A stretch of DNA of 64,000 nucleotides from Candidatus Thorarchaeota archaeon (GTDB taxonomy: Archaea; Asgardarchaeota; Thorarchaeia; Thorarchaeales; Thorarchaeaceae), in the NCBI GenBank assembly GCA_011365025.1, contig RDOF01000001.1, positions 62,001 through 126,000 on the forward strand. Reading direction: 5' to 3'. A program made the translations under genes and the position numbers. This document shows, piece by piece, positions 52,017 through 60,501 of the stretch (position 1 is its first letter; every line of letters starts with the position of its first letter). The notes under the pieces were generated by a model. It searched no databases and was not told the origin of the DNA. It worked only from the letters and a program-made list of their open reading frames with translations.

Positions 52017-54044
52017 ATGAAAAAAGCAAAGTTTCTGTTTGTGCTCGTGTTGTTTTCGTTTCTCATGTTGCCACAGATTGTATTCACAGAGCAGTATTCC
52101 TCTGTGATGACACTACGTGATGAACGAATAGGAACCACCGTTGAGTCCGAGCTTGCCAACGGCGTGCCTCAAAGCCTTATAATCTCTGGACGTATTGCTG
52201 TACTCGAGAATTTTGACCCATGGGGATACAACGCCGTGGAACAGATTCTCAGTGCATGGTATGCATTAGACGTTGATGTCATTCCTTCTACTGACTTTGG
52301 AACTGTAGATCTCTCGGGGTATCAGAAGGTCATTATCTCATCAAGGCAATCAGGCGATTTCTATGCAGCACTCGAAGGAAATAGGACCTGGGTAGAATCC
52401 TATGTAATGCTTGGTGGTATTCTAGAAGTCAACGCAGCCACATATAGCACCGAAGGCGAGTGGATTTTGCCCTTTGGTCTTGGTCTTGTGTGGAACGCCA
52501 CCAATAACGTAGAAATTGCAGATCCTACTCATCCAGTTCTCAACAATCCATCCGTAATCGATGGGGCGGATCTTGATGGCTGGTCCAGTTCCGCCCATGG
52601 CTACTTCAACAACACCGCAGAAGCAACAGTAATCCTGACCCATGATTGTGGCGAGCCAGTGCTGATTGAACAGCGCTTTGGGCTGGGATACATGATTGCT
52701 ACGTCTCAGCCGGTTGAATGGGCCTATGGTCACATTGGATACACCGACTTTTGTGAGAATCTGGTCTTGTATGTGCCAACCACATATGTAGCACCAGGTG
52801 CAACTCCCAGCAGCCCCTTTGCAGTGATTCAGGATAATGACGCATGGGACTGGCTAGGTGCAAATGCAACTCAAGAGATACTCGTTAAATACGGAATTGA
52901 CTATGACATTATCAATTCTGCAATGATTGGAGCCATTGATCTCTCGGGATATGAGAAGGTCATTATTTCTGCAGACCAGCCCACGCTCTTCTATTCCAAA
53001 CTAGAAGCTAATAGAACTTGGTTGGAGTCCTATGTGTTATCGGGCGGTGTACTTGAGATTCATGCTGCTACGCAAGGATCTAACTGGGTGCTTCCAAGTG
53101 GTGCAATATTCAACTACACTGGAGTGGATGATGTTGTTGCAGTTGACCCCTTCCACTATACGCTTTATCGTCCTTATTGGATTGCAGAACCGGGGCTCGC
53201 CGGTTGGTATTGGTCTACTCACGGCTACTTCACAAATGTCACAGGCTCATCAGTCATTTTGGCTTATGGAGATGAACCTGTGCTATTTGAGAAGAACTTT
53301 GGCGATGGCCACATTATTGCCTCTGGACAGACGTTGGAATATGCATGGCATATGAATCTCAGCTACATGTTAGAGAATATTATTCTCTACATGCCAGGTA
53401 TGGTAAGTCCAGCAATGGGCCCAAGGCCTAGCGATAGAACTGTTGAGTTTGGAACAACTGGAGCAGCCCTGACATGGAGTCCTACTGACCTTCGTCTTGT
53501 GGGCTATAATGTGACCCGAAATGGAGCAATAATAGGCGAGGATGATTGGGAAGGCGAGAATATCGTTGCAAGCTTGAATGGTTTGGCAGTGGGAACCTAC
53601 ACATTTGTATGTAAAATGTGGGATGCGTTAAACAGGAGCATTAAGGACTTGGTACTTGTCACCGTACAAGACACCACGAATCCGACTTTTGATGAACCTC
53701 TTACCGATCAGACCCTGCAGTTTGGCTTCGACTTCACCTACAATCTTAATGCCTCTGATCTATCGGGTATAGACCACTGGTGGATCAGCAACCCGGGCAA
53801 TTTCACTATCTCAGGCACGGGTGTCATCACCAACTCCATTCCTCTAGAGGTAGGCGTCTATCAGTTAGAGGTTCGGGCCTACGACCCCTACGACAACTAC
53901 TGCACGGCAACATTCCTTGTGACTGTGGAATCAATAGGAATACTTGGAATCCCCACCGAGATTGTTGTCATTGTTATAGGGACCATTGGTGTCGTAGTGG
54001 TACTGCTATACCTACTAAGGCGGAGGGCAGGATCATCAGGCTAG
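52017..54044 (+). CDS. Surface protein with duplicated N-terminal domain and C-terminal membrane anchor
   Basis: About 675 residues after choosing the ATG at 52017 with AAGAGGGAGAG upstream. A signal peptide (KFLFVLVLFSFLMLPQIVF) is followed by two tandem copies of a domain of about 200 residues. The first spans 52190-52790 and the second 52818-53395; both contain an 'LSGYxKVIIS...FY' block and an 'NRTWxESYVxxGGxLEIxAAT' stretch. Then come two Ig/cadherin-like segments (from 53410) and a C-terminal helix with a basic tail (ETEIVVIVIGTIGVVVVLLY-type). It is probably displayed on the cell surface. Confidence 0.75.
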   Translation: MKKAKFLFVLVLFSFLMLPQIVFTEQYSSVMTLRDERIGTTVESELANGVPQSLIISGRIAVLENFDPWGYNAVEQILSAWYALDVDVIPSTDFGTVDLSGYQKVIISSRQSGDFYAALEGNRTWVESYVMLGGILEVNAATYSTEGEWILPFGLGLVWNATNNVEIADPTHPVLNNPSVIDGADLDGWSSSAHGYFNNTAEATVILTHDCGEPVLIEQRFGLGYMIATSQPVEWAYGHIGYTDFCENLVLYVPTTYVAPGATPSSPFAVIQDNDAWDWLGANATQEILVKYGIDYDIINSAMIGAIDLSGYEKVIISADQPTLFYSKLEANRTWLESYVLSGGVLEIHAATQGSNWVLPSGAIFNYTGVDDVVAVDPFHYTLYRPYWIAEPGLAGWYWSTHGYFTNVTGSSVILAYGDEPVLFEKNFGDGHIIASGQTLEYAWHMNLSYMLENIILYMPGMVSPAMGPRPSDRTVEFGTTGAALTWSPTDLRLVGYNVTRNGAIIGEDDWEGENIVASLNGLAVGTYTFVCKMWDALNRSIKDLVLVTVQDTTNPTFDEPLTDQTLQFGFDFTYNLNASDLSGIDHWWISNPGNFTISGTGVITNSIPLEVGVYQLEVRAYDPYDNYCTATFLVTVESIGILGIPTEIVVIVIGTIGVVVVLLYLLRRRAGSSG

Positions 54045-54089
54045 TAGCCAAAGGCAATCTCATGATGCCGCATTGTAGAGTGCTATGGA

Positions 54090-55760
54090 CTACCGCTCTG
54101 GTCGCGCTAGAGCTTTGATGCCAACCCAGCTCATCAAGAGTCCCGTGGCTGCAAGAGGGAGAACCGTCAAGGCCACGATGGCACCAACTAGTCCGAGTGA
54201 ACCTGACAGTAGCAGCTCCCCCAGGTAGACAAATCCCACAATGAGCGACACGAATGTCGTGCCAAAAACAATGGCCGAGATTATGAGAGTATTCACTGCA
54301 AAGGCACGAGATCGAGTATTCTCATAGTTGGGATTGATTGACATAACTCCCACAGAAACCATTACGGTGCAACAGAGAAGCGCATAGCTGTAGGCGAAGA
54401 GCCCCAGGATGAAGGCTGGTTCCAAGCCAAGTATCAAGACCACCACAATCGAGGGGACAAGTGCCAATGGAAACCCCGAAACGAAGTAACTAACAAGTCG
54501 CCCAGTTATGAACTTCTTTGAACCAAAGGGAGCATTTTTTATCGCCCAGATGTGGTCCTTGCTCTCTATAAAGCCCGTTCCACCAAAGGTTATGGCAGCG
54601 ATAATCATGAGCATATAGGACATCATGAACATTGGCATGAAGACTCGGAAGAATGGATCATCACCAGGGTAACTTGAGGAACTCACATTCATGATGAGGG
54701 GCATGAGCGTGGCCATCATGACACCATAGGCCAGTCTTGACAGATTCTCAGCCTTCCTAAAGAAGTCCTTTAGGCTGGTAACGACTAGGACACCAAAGGG
54801 GCCAGGACTGGCTCTTCGAATACCTCTGAAGATTACGTTCTCCTTAATTACCGTTGTAATGACCTCTGTTCGTGCTCCCAATTGAAATGTAAACACGGTA
54901 TCAGCTGCTCTGAAAGCGAGAACCACAGTAGTCAGTGTGAACAGGAGAAGTAATAGAGTATCAGTCAGAAGATCAAAACCAAGGATTGGAATAAAAAGAT
55001 CCATCATCTCAGGGGTCACATTAGGACTGAATAAGATTGCACCCCATGATGTAATGTCTGCGCCCCATGTGAATGGGAATACGAGAAGGATACTCATTCC
55101 CAATGCCTCTGATATGGGGCCTGCGAAGAACACCAGTGCGTAAAGGGGCAGTCCCGCTACGAGTCCGATTACCATTGATAGCGCTTTTGCTAGGTCAGCT
55201 CCGCGTTGAGACTCACCAATCTTCGCTTGAACCGCCAATGATACGAGATTGGATATCCATAGTGTCGACAACACAACCAGAAGCATTGATCCCAACATTA
55301 TCAACTGCCCAAGTATAGTCACATTATAAGCCAAGATGAATGGAGATAGAAAGATGGGCGCTAGGAATAGTACCATCAATCCATAACTAGGAATCTTACC
55401 GACGAAAGTTCCGGTTAGCAAGGATTTTGTTGATGCATTACAACTGAGGATTATCTCCCATTGGCCAATCCGTATTTCCTGAAGAGCATAAAGAATAGGA
55501 TAGATGAATATTAGCATCCACAAGACCAGCGTTGCCGTCCGCATAAGCCCTGGAAGACCGACCATTAGTAGGGAGTATATCAGCGGATTCTCTCCAATGA
55601 TAATTCGCCATACCTCAGGAATTAGATAGAAACTCCAAAAGAAACCAAATACTGTAATTATGAAGAATACCAAAGCCCTCCTGCCTTTGGCCTTTGAACT
55701 CCAAACAAGGAATTCGGCCTTTGCTATTGCGAACCAATGATGTGCCACGCGTCCATCCAC
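54090..55760 (-). CDS. Multi-pass ABC-2-like transporter permease
   Basis: A 556-residue protein with about twelve predicted helices, beginning HHWFAIAKAEFLVWSSKAKG and including blocks such as FFIITVFGFFWSFYLIPEVW. Large ABC-2-type permeases have this size and a long extracytoplasmic loop. No ATPase gene is adjacent, so the partner is unknown. The start is GTG at 55760. A TTTAGTATATGC element (55781-55795, minus strand) suggests its promoter and a short or absent leader. Confidence 0.68.
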   Translation of the reverse strand: MDGRVAHHWFAIAKAEFLVWSSKAKGRRALVFFIITVFGFFWSFYLIPEVWRIIIGENPLIYSLLMVGLPGLMRTATLVLWMLIFIYPILYALQEIRIGQWEIILSCNASTKSLLTGTFVGKIPSYGLMVLFLAPIFLSPFILAYNVTILGQLIMLGSMLLVVLSTLWISNLVSLAVQAKIGESQRGADLAKALSMVIGLVAGLPLYALVFFAGPISEALGMSILLVFPFTWGADITSWGAILFSPNVTPEMMDLFIPILGFDLLTDTLLLLLFTLTTVVLAFRAADTVFTFQLGARTEVITTVIKENVIFRGIRRASPGPFGVLVVTSLKDFFRKAENLSRLAYGVMMATLMPLIMNVSSSSYPGDDPFFRVFMPMFMMSYMLMIIAAITFGGTGFIESKDHIWAIKNAPFGSKKFITGRLVSYFVSGFPLALVPSIVVVLILGLEPAFILGLFAYSYALLCCTVMVSVGVMSINPNYENTRSRAFAVNTLIISAIVFGTTFVSLIVGFVYLGELLLSGSLGLVGAIVALTVLPLAATGLLMSWVGIKALARPER

Positions 55761-55925
55761 TTCTTATGAAATATTCCGTAAGCATATACTAAAAGCGATT
55801 CGTAACTTATCTATGCTTTCCCAAGGGAACTCAAGATAAGGAACCGTTAAACTCGGAGTTTGTCTTACAGAGTAAAGGGAAAGCCAGATAAACATCCAGA
55901 AATATCAGCCTTATCAAAATACCCG

Positions 55926-55935
55926 CATTAAATAG
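55926..55935 (+). promoter_or_regulatory. TATA-like box for small membrane protein
   Basis: CATTAAATAG lies about 40-50 bases before the TTG start at 55975, which is itself preceded by TAGGAGGA. Confidence 0.4.
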
Positions 55936-55974
55936 AACAAAGTGGCCGAGTAGCAGTAGGAGGAATACAAGCTC

Positions 55975-56394
55975 TTGGAATCGACGCGTGGTGAAACCAT
56001 CTTAAGGTCAAGAAAGTGGGGTTCGTTGATAGATCTCTGTATCTTCATAATCTTCAGTCAGCCGAAGTTTAGAATTATGGTATACCCACCACCCCCTCCA
56101 GTGTATGTATCACCTCAATTGTTGGTCATCCAAATGCTGGTGTGCGTAGGACTCTTGCTCTTCCTTTTGTGGGCCTTCAGTCTTTCCCCATCGGCAGAGT
56201 CGTTCATCGAGAAAACGGCACTGCTGTATTTTATTGCAGGACTTCCCATGATAATTGGGTACTTTGTGGATGAACCTGCTCTGTCCTCGCTACTAGGAAC
56301 AGTGTACTTGGTCGCAGGGTATCTAATCACAGTGATTGCTAGTCCCATTCTTATCCCTAACGAGCCCCAGACCGGGTCTACATTGTCACCCTAG
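55975..56394 (+). CDS. Small membrane protein, about three helices
   Basis: A 139-residue protein starting at TTG 55975, chosen because TAGGAGGA ends 10 bases upstream. An internal ATG at 56077 would trim 34 residues. Hydrophobic segments include LCIFIIFSQ, LLVIQMLVCVGLLLFLLWAF and FIAGLPMIIGYFV. A Pro-rich PPPPP motif follows residue 36. No family recognised. Confidence 0.6.
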   Translation: MESTRGETILRSRKWGSLIDLCIFIIFSQPKFRIMVYPPPPPVYVSPQLLVIQMLVCVGLLLFLLWAFSLSPSAESFIEKTALLYFIAGLPMIIGYFVDEPALSSLLGTVYLVAGYLITVIASPILIPNEPQTGSTLSP

Positions 56395-56415
56395 ACTGCC
56401 CTGAGAGGCCTGCAA

Positions 56416-56910
56416 CTACGTCCATTTCACTGGGTCAAGCTTCCATTCTCGTAGTGTACGGGCCAGTTCTCCTAAGTGATGGGCAGTGTGGCGGAGCAAG
56501 TAAAGCAACTTGTCATGAACCGAGCGGAACCAGTAGAACCCGTCTTGGGTTGATATCGCGTTATCTGTGATTGCCCCCATTATATCATCAAGGCTGCTTT
56601 GAATTTCATCCAGAAATGAACGCACAAGCTGCTTTGTGATCATAGGCAGGATTTCCGTCTTGATGTCAATGCTCTCGTGCCACTCATAGCCAGCGCGAGC
56701 TCCCCACTTCATATCACCAGGCTCATTCCGCATGTAGAATTGAGCTGTTTCAATAATGTGATAGACAGTATAGGAGTAGTACCACTTCCCCATTCCACCG
56801 TGCCATTTCTCTTCAGGAACTAGATCAATTGCCGCCCTGAGCATCTTCCAGCTCGCAGCAAATTGGTTTGCTATTGATGCCTTGGTTACACCAAGCAAGT
56901 CAGAAGTCAT
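56416..56910 (-). CDS. DinB-like four-helix protein
   Basis: A 164-residue protein with the DinB/YfiT four-helix pattern, including SWKMLRAAIDLVPEEKW, the YHIIETAQFYMRNEPG helix and HTAHHLGELARTLREW at the end. The histidine-rich HTAHH and YHIIE positions fit the metal site. Often fused or paired with mycothiol/bacillithiol transfer in bacteria; the archaeal role is unknown. Confidence 0.75.
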   Translation of the reverse strand: MTSDLLGVTKASIANQFAASWKMLRAAIDLVPEEKWHGGMGKWYYSYTVYHIIETAQFYMRNEPGDMKWGARAGYEWHESIDIKTEILPMITKQLVRSFLDEIQSSLDDIMGAITDNAISTQDGFYWFRSVHDKLLYLLRHTAHHLGELARTLREWKLDPVKWT

Positions 56911-57007
56911 GAGAACATTTCATCTCCGGGTTATATTAGCAAGGTCAATTACTTCCAATCGTATTTGAATTAGCATGATTGATGGTTGTGGAATAATGAC
57001 CAATCCG

Positions 57008-57928
57008 TCATTTCGTAAGGGCTGCAATGACCAGCAAGGGAAAAAGGATTGTGGCATCGCCAATAACTGTTTCAAAATTGGCGTCAGCTTGAACCTTCTG
57101 CCAAGAAACCCCCTCGACAAGTGGAGCGCCCCCAAGACTTCCGCCTTCAGGACGATCTAGGGTTATTTGTATGGCCAAGTCAAGACCACCCCTCAAGATT
57201 GTGGATCCCATTGTGAAGTGCTTCGTCAAACCCCCACCGAGGATGATTGCCCCTGTTCTTTTGGTTTCAGTGACAATACTTCCAAGAATACGTAAGTCCT
57301 TCACGAAGTCAAGTGAGAAGTCCTTCGTAGTGCTGTATGTGAACATATGGAACCCGAGCATGGAATCCATAAGACCCGGAGAGAAGATGGGGACGCCCTT
57401 TCTAGATGCTTGGCTAACAATAGAACGGTCATCGCTAATCGTATTTCCAAGCTCAGCGATGAATTCACTTGGTGAGAGACCAGTTCGCTTCTCCTTTGGC
57501 ATAGAATCAAGGAACTCGTGGATTCTTTTCTCGAAGATCTCGAAGTCCTTCTCGGGTACCACGATGTCAGCAATACGCCCCATGCCAGCTTCTCGCAGTT
57601 TGCGATCGTCATCGTTCGCCGGAACTCTGTAATGACCGCCCCCGTAGGCTTCCACAAGATCATGTACAATGTTCGCACCACTGGTGACTATGGCATCAAT
57701 AAGTCTGTGTTCAACTAGGTGACTAATCACATGTCGAAGCCCTCCAGGGACCATAGGTCCAGACAAAGACAGGAATTTGTAGCACTCTCTATCAAGGAAC
57801 ATTCTGTCCAAGATGGATTGCGCCCGGCCAAAACGTCCTGCTCCAAGGACTCCAATCTCCTGCATGGATTCGATTATGCTCTTGATGTTGCTTGATTTTT
57901 GTGGGTCTATGTGCTGAACGCGATGCAT
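57008..57928 (-). CDS. dys: Deoxyhypusine synthase
   Basis: A 306-residue enzyme that transfers the butylamine part of spermidine to aIF-5A. The NAD-binding and active-site blocks are GGGLTKHFTMGSTILRGG (about 215), AIQITLDRPEGGSLGGAP and EGVSWQKV, where K278 is the catalytic lysine. The N-terminal QHIDPQKSSNIKSIIESMQE opening is typical. aIF-5A is not in the window. Confidence 0.95.
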   Translation of the reverse strand: MHRVQHIDPQKSSNIKSIIESMQEIGVLGAGRFGRAQSILDRMFLDRECYKFLSLSGPMVPGGLRHVISHLVEHRLIDAIVTSGANIVHDLVEAYGGGHYRVPANDDDRKLREAGMGRIADIVVPEKDFEIFEKRIHEFLDSMPKEKRTGLSPSEFIAELGNTISDDRSIVSQASRKGVPIFSPGLMDSMLGFHMFTYSTTKDFSLDFVKDLRILGSIVTETKRTGAIILGGGLTKHFTMGSTILRGGLDLAIQITLDRPEGGSLGGAPLVEGVSWQKVQADANFETVIGDATILFPLLVIAALTK

Positions 57929-58168
57929 AGAGAGTCACTAGGGTGAATGGCTTGTGGATTAGAGATAAGTCATTCGCAGGAAAAATGGTGACACGAGCCC
58001 AGGTATATTCCGGGAGGGCAAACCCGGACCCGTGAATCCAAAAAATGAATCGAAATGTATGGAGCAATCATCTGAGTTCATGTTTTCTAGAACCTCCAGT
58101 CCGTTTTCTTAAACATGATAGTCGTGGAGAGCAGAGCGAAACTATTCAAGCTGTAGCCGAGTTCCATA

Positions 58169-58178
58169 CGTTTAAACA
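58169..58178 (+). promoter_or_regulatory. TATA box, probably leaderless transcript
   Basis: CGTTTAAACA is centred about 28 bases before the ATG of the next gene, the spacing expected for leaderless archaeal transcription. The remaining 57929-58168 stretch shows only a CCGGGAGGGCAAACCCGG-type hairpin near 58012-58030 and no gene. Confidence 0.5.
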
Positions 58179-58200
58179 GTGAAAGAAGCCTTCAGAACCT

Positions 58201-58848
58201 ATGCAGGCCTTTATTGAAATAATTCGGGAGATGTTCTCATACCTGATTCTCATTAATGCACTCTTCTTGCAGGGAGTCTGGATATATCTGGGACGAAAAG
58301 GAGAGGAGGCCTATATTGATGACTTGATTAATTTCCGACCCCCAAATTCGACACTCTCGAGATTCTATGGATGGCGTGTGTCAAATATAGCAAATGCTGT
58401 TACAGAGGGCGTGGGATTCATCGTTGCGCTTCTTCTGACAATTGTTGGACTTGCGGCATTGGCGGGAGACATTATGATATTGATACCTCTCGTGCCTATT
58501 CTCATCTTCGTAGTATTCATGTCATTGATTAGTGTCGTACAAATGACAAGGCGTGTGACGTTTGTCGTCCAGAAGGAGGCAGAAGTGTCGAAACGTCTTA
58601 CTGCCGCGGAATTCAAGATTGAAGAGGCGCAGAACCTTGTTGACAGTCTATCAAGCGCCGGTCAGTTTGCTGATGGAAGATTATGGTTTGTGTTATTCCG
58701 CATATCAGCACGAAAGGACCCAGTGGGATATGCAGTAAGGGATGTCTTGATAGAGAAGGGAAAAAGCATGCTCAGGCAGCTCAAAGCAGAAGATGCACGT
58801 CGCGTATCTGACAAATCCCCGTCTTCCGGAGGCCCTGATATCGAATAG
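58201..58848 (+). CDS. Membrane protein with C-terminal coiled-coil-like region
   Basis: A 215-residue protein with an N-terminal helix (YLILINALFLQGVWIYLG), a helix pair (FIVALLLTIVGLAALAGDI and ILIPLVPILIFVVFMSLISV) and a long charged C-terminal helix region (KRLTAAEFKIEEAQNLVDSL). No family recognised. The C-terminus is rich in Lys/Arg/Ser. Confidence 0.65.
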   Translation: MQAFIEIIREMFSYLILINALFLQGVWIYLGRKGEEAYIDDLINFRPPNSTLSRFYGWRVSNIANAVTEGVGFIVALLLTIVGLAALAGDIMILIPLVPILIFVVFMSLISVVQMTRRVTFVVQKEAEVSKRLTAAEFKIEEAQNLVDSLSSAGQFADGRLWFVLFRISARKDPVGYAVRDVLIEKGKSMLRQLKAEDARRVSDKSPSSGGPDIE

Positions 58849-58904
58849 CATTTGCTAATTGCAGCAAATCAGTCATGGAAACAGCTTGGGCTCCTTTAGT
58901 AAGT

Positions 58905-58913
58905 CTTATATGA
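58905..58913 (+). promoter_or_regulatory. TATA box for L35Ae
   Basis: CTTATATGA about 47 bases before the start codon, followed by AAGGAGAA as ribosome binding site. Confidence 0.5.
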
Positions 58914-58955
58914 AGTCCGAAAGGCGTCAACCAGAACTCCCAAGGAGAATGTCCA

Positions 58956-59240
58956 ATGTCTGAGAACGTCATTAAGAAGGGTCTCAAAGGCGTAGTAACC
59001 AGTTACCGTAGAGGCAAGCATCTTCAGCACCCGAACCAGGTCCTTCTGTTATTTAATGATATTAAGACGAAAGCAGAAGCTGCGTCATTGATAGGAAGGC
59101 AAGTCAGCTGGACTTCACCCACGGGGAGAGATTTCGTCGGAAAGGTTCTTGCTGTCCATGGAAACAGTGGAGTAGTTCGCGCTAAGTTCCGCACTAATCT
59201 GCCAGGACAAGCCATAGGCACTCCTGTGGAACTCTTGTAA
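58956..59240 (+). CDS. rpl35ae: Ribosomal protein L35Ae (eL33)
   Basis: A 94-residue archaeal/eukaryotic ribosomal protein. The opening KGVVTSYRRGKHLQHPNQVL, ASLIGRQVSWTSPTGRDFVG and the final GQAIGTPVELL match the family. Length is as expected for archaea, which often have only this short form. Confidence 0.9.
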   Translation: MSENVIKKGLKGVVTSYRRGKHLQHPNQVLLLFNDIKTKAEAASLIGRQVSWTSPTGRDFVGKVLAVHGNSGVVRAKFRTNLPGQAIGTPVELL

Positions 59241-59380
59241 GGTTCAGCAGCTGCTTTTTCAAGAGCCAGAAGCAACTGTGCTTTCACTTCTATTCTTTGC
59301 TTCGCGGAACAGATCATTCGATAGCAACTGATAAGACAAATCTTCTTCTGGCTTCTTTAAGTTTCAGAGATGTGAAGTAG

Positions 59381-59554
59381 TTGAAGTCCGAAGACCTCTC
59401 AGCAATCGTAAGTCTACTCATAGGCTCAGCGCTTTTAGTTCTGGCGGGATATTCTCCAGGAAGCGTTCCTTATGACTATACATTGAACATAGTTGCTTTT
59501 GGATTAGGACTTGTACTAATCATATGGGCATTGCGAAAACTACTGTCCAAATGA
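59381..59554 (+). CDS. Small two-helix membrane protein
   Basis: A 57-residue protein from TTG 59381 to TGA 59554: helix 1 LSAIVSLLIGSALLVLAGY, an acidic-aromatic turn SPGSVPYDYT, helix 2 LNIVAFGLGLVLIIWALRKL. The upstream GATGTGAAG is a weak ribosome binding site. Short and therefore uncertain. Confidence 0.45.
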   Translation: MKSEDLSAIVSLLIGSALLVLAGYSPGSVPYDYTLNIVAFGLGLVLIIWALRKLLSK

Positions 59555-59758
59555 GCAAAGTAGCCTGAGAGTAGGATGCCTGTTACTATGCTTCTTACGG
59601 GCCTTTCGCTGGCCTCTATTGGAGAGCCTCTTCTTATATTCGCACTTGTGCTTAGATTTGCGTTTTCTTCCTTCTCTTCTGATTGGTAGGCCCACGCCTT
59701 CGTCGGAGCCGCCCTTTTCATCTGTGGAATACTTCTCTGCTCTCAATCGCGAACGCAC
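59540..59758 (-). CDS. Possible small basic protein
   Basis: A 72-residue reading frame from GTG 59758 with a very basic central stretch (REGRKRKSKHKCEYKKRLSN, then KARKKHSNRHP). This composition would fit a small ribosomal or nucleic-acid-binding protein, but no family was recognised and it overlaps the opposite-strand small membrane gene by 15 bases. Low confidence. Confidence 0.25.
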   Translation of the reverse strand: MRSRLRAEKYSTDEKGGSDEGVGLPIRREGRKRKSKHKCEYKKRLSNRGQRKARKKHSNRHPTLRLLCSFGQ

Positions 59759-59955
59759 CTAGCAAGAGGTGTTCCGTACACAGAGAAGGTAGAGCAGACA
59801 TAATGAAGAACTTTTATCAGACAATTATCAGATGTTGATATTGGCTCCGATGATGCGAATGGCTATCCGAGGACTGAAAGGTCCAGTGAAGGGTCATAGT
59901 TAGACTGAGGAGCCTCTCTCTGGGTTCTTCCAAAACAACTACTGGATGTGATAGA
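59555..59955 (+). other. Gene-poor 400-base stretch between small membrane gene and 59956 gene
   Basis: Apart from the doubtful minus-strand frame above, no clear gene, tRNA or repeat is seen. The part from 59760 to 59955 is probably leader and promoter for the membrane protein at 59956, whose ATG has GATGTGATAGA just upstream. Confidence 0.4.
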
Positions 59956-60501
59956 ATGCTTGAGTGGTTGCTTCTCTTTGCCGCGTACTTATGTGCTGGC
60001 TTCACACTCAAGCTTGGTGATGATCTTCTGGATGAAATGAAAAGGCCAAACATGGCCATTTTCCCTCTCGGACTATCTGGGCTGACTTTTGGTCTGCTCA
60101 TGTCTAATTCGGAATGGGACTTGGTTCTACTAACTGCTATAGTAATTGGTGTGGTTCTCTCAGGAAAAGTGAACAAACCGCAGTTCTTGGTAGGTTTTCT
60201 ACTCATTGGTCTTGTTTTGGTCCTGAATGGCCTGCCAATTGTGTCAAACTTCTTCGTCTGGTTCGCAGTTTTAGTAGTGCTGTTTTTCACGGCGATTCTT
60301 GACGAGGTACAGAATGATAGAGCTGACAGGAATCCGAATACTCTTGCTTCGAAGTTCTTTCTCTACCGATTTACGGTGAAACTGACGGTCCTACTCTTGG
60401 CAATCCCCTTACCAGAGTTTCTCCCGACAGCAGTGGGGCTTTGGATGTTTGACCTTGGCTATGAGGTTGCAAGAGTGCTTGTGTACAGGACTAAATTATA
60501 G
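59956..60501 (+). CDS. Polytopic membrane protein
   Basis: A 181-residue protein with about five helices (LLLFAAYLCAGFTLKLG, FPLGLSGLTFGLL, WDLVLLTAIVIGVVL, VGFLLIGLVLVL, FVWFAVLVVLFFTAIL). Two Asp-containing motifs (KLGDDLLDE near 22, ILDEVQNDRADR near 115) recall the aspartate-rich pair of UbiA-type prenyltransferases, but length and gaps do not fit well. Ends 11 bases into the tail of the convergent radical SAM gene. Confidence 0.6.
   Translation: MLEWLLLFAAYLCAGFTLKLGDDLLDEMKRPNMAIFPLGLSGLTFGLLMSNSEWDLVLLTAIVIGVVLSGKVNKPQFLVGFLLIGLVLVLNGLPIVSNFFVWFAVLVVLFFTAILDEVQNDRADRNPNTLASKFFLYRFTVKLTVLLLAIPLPEFLPTAVGLWMFDLGYEVARVLVYRTKL

Noticed and set aside
57171..57632. Plus-strand 153-codon frame inside deoxyhypusine synthase
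   Set aside because: Pure shadow of a strongly conserved minus-strand gene with intact catalytic motifs.
58005..58035. Second tRNA near the CCGGG...CCCGG hairpin
   Set aside because: The hairpin has no flanking acceptor or T-loop TTC sequence, so it is only a small inverted repeat.
59476..59721. Minus-strand 81-codon frame beside L35Ae
   Set aside because: Mixed composition, no family resemblance and conflict with the small two-helix membrane gene on the plus strand.
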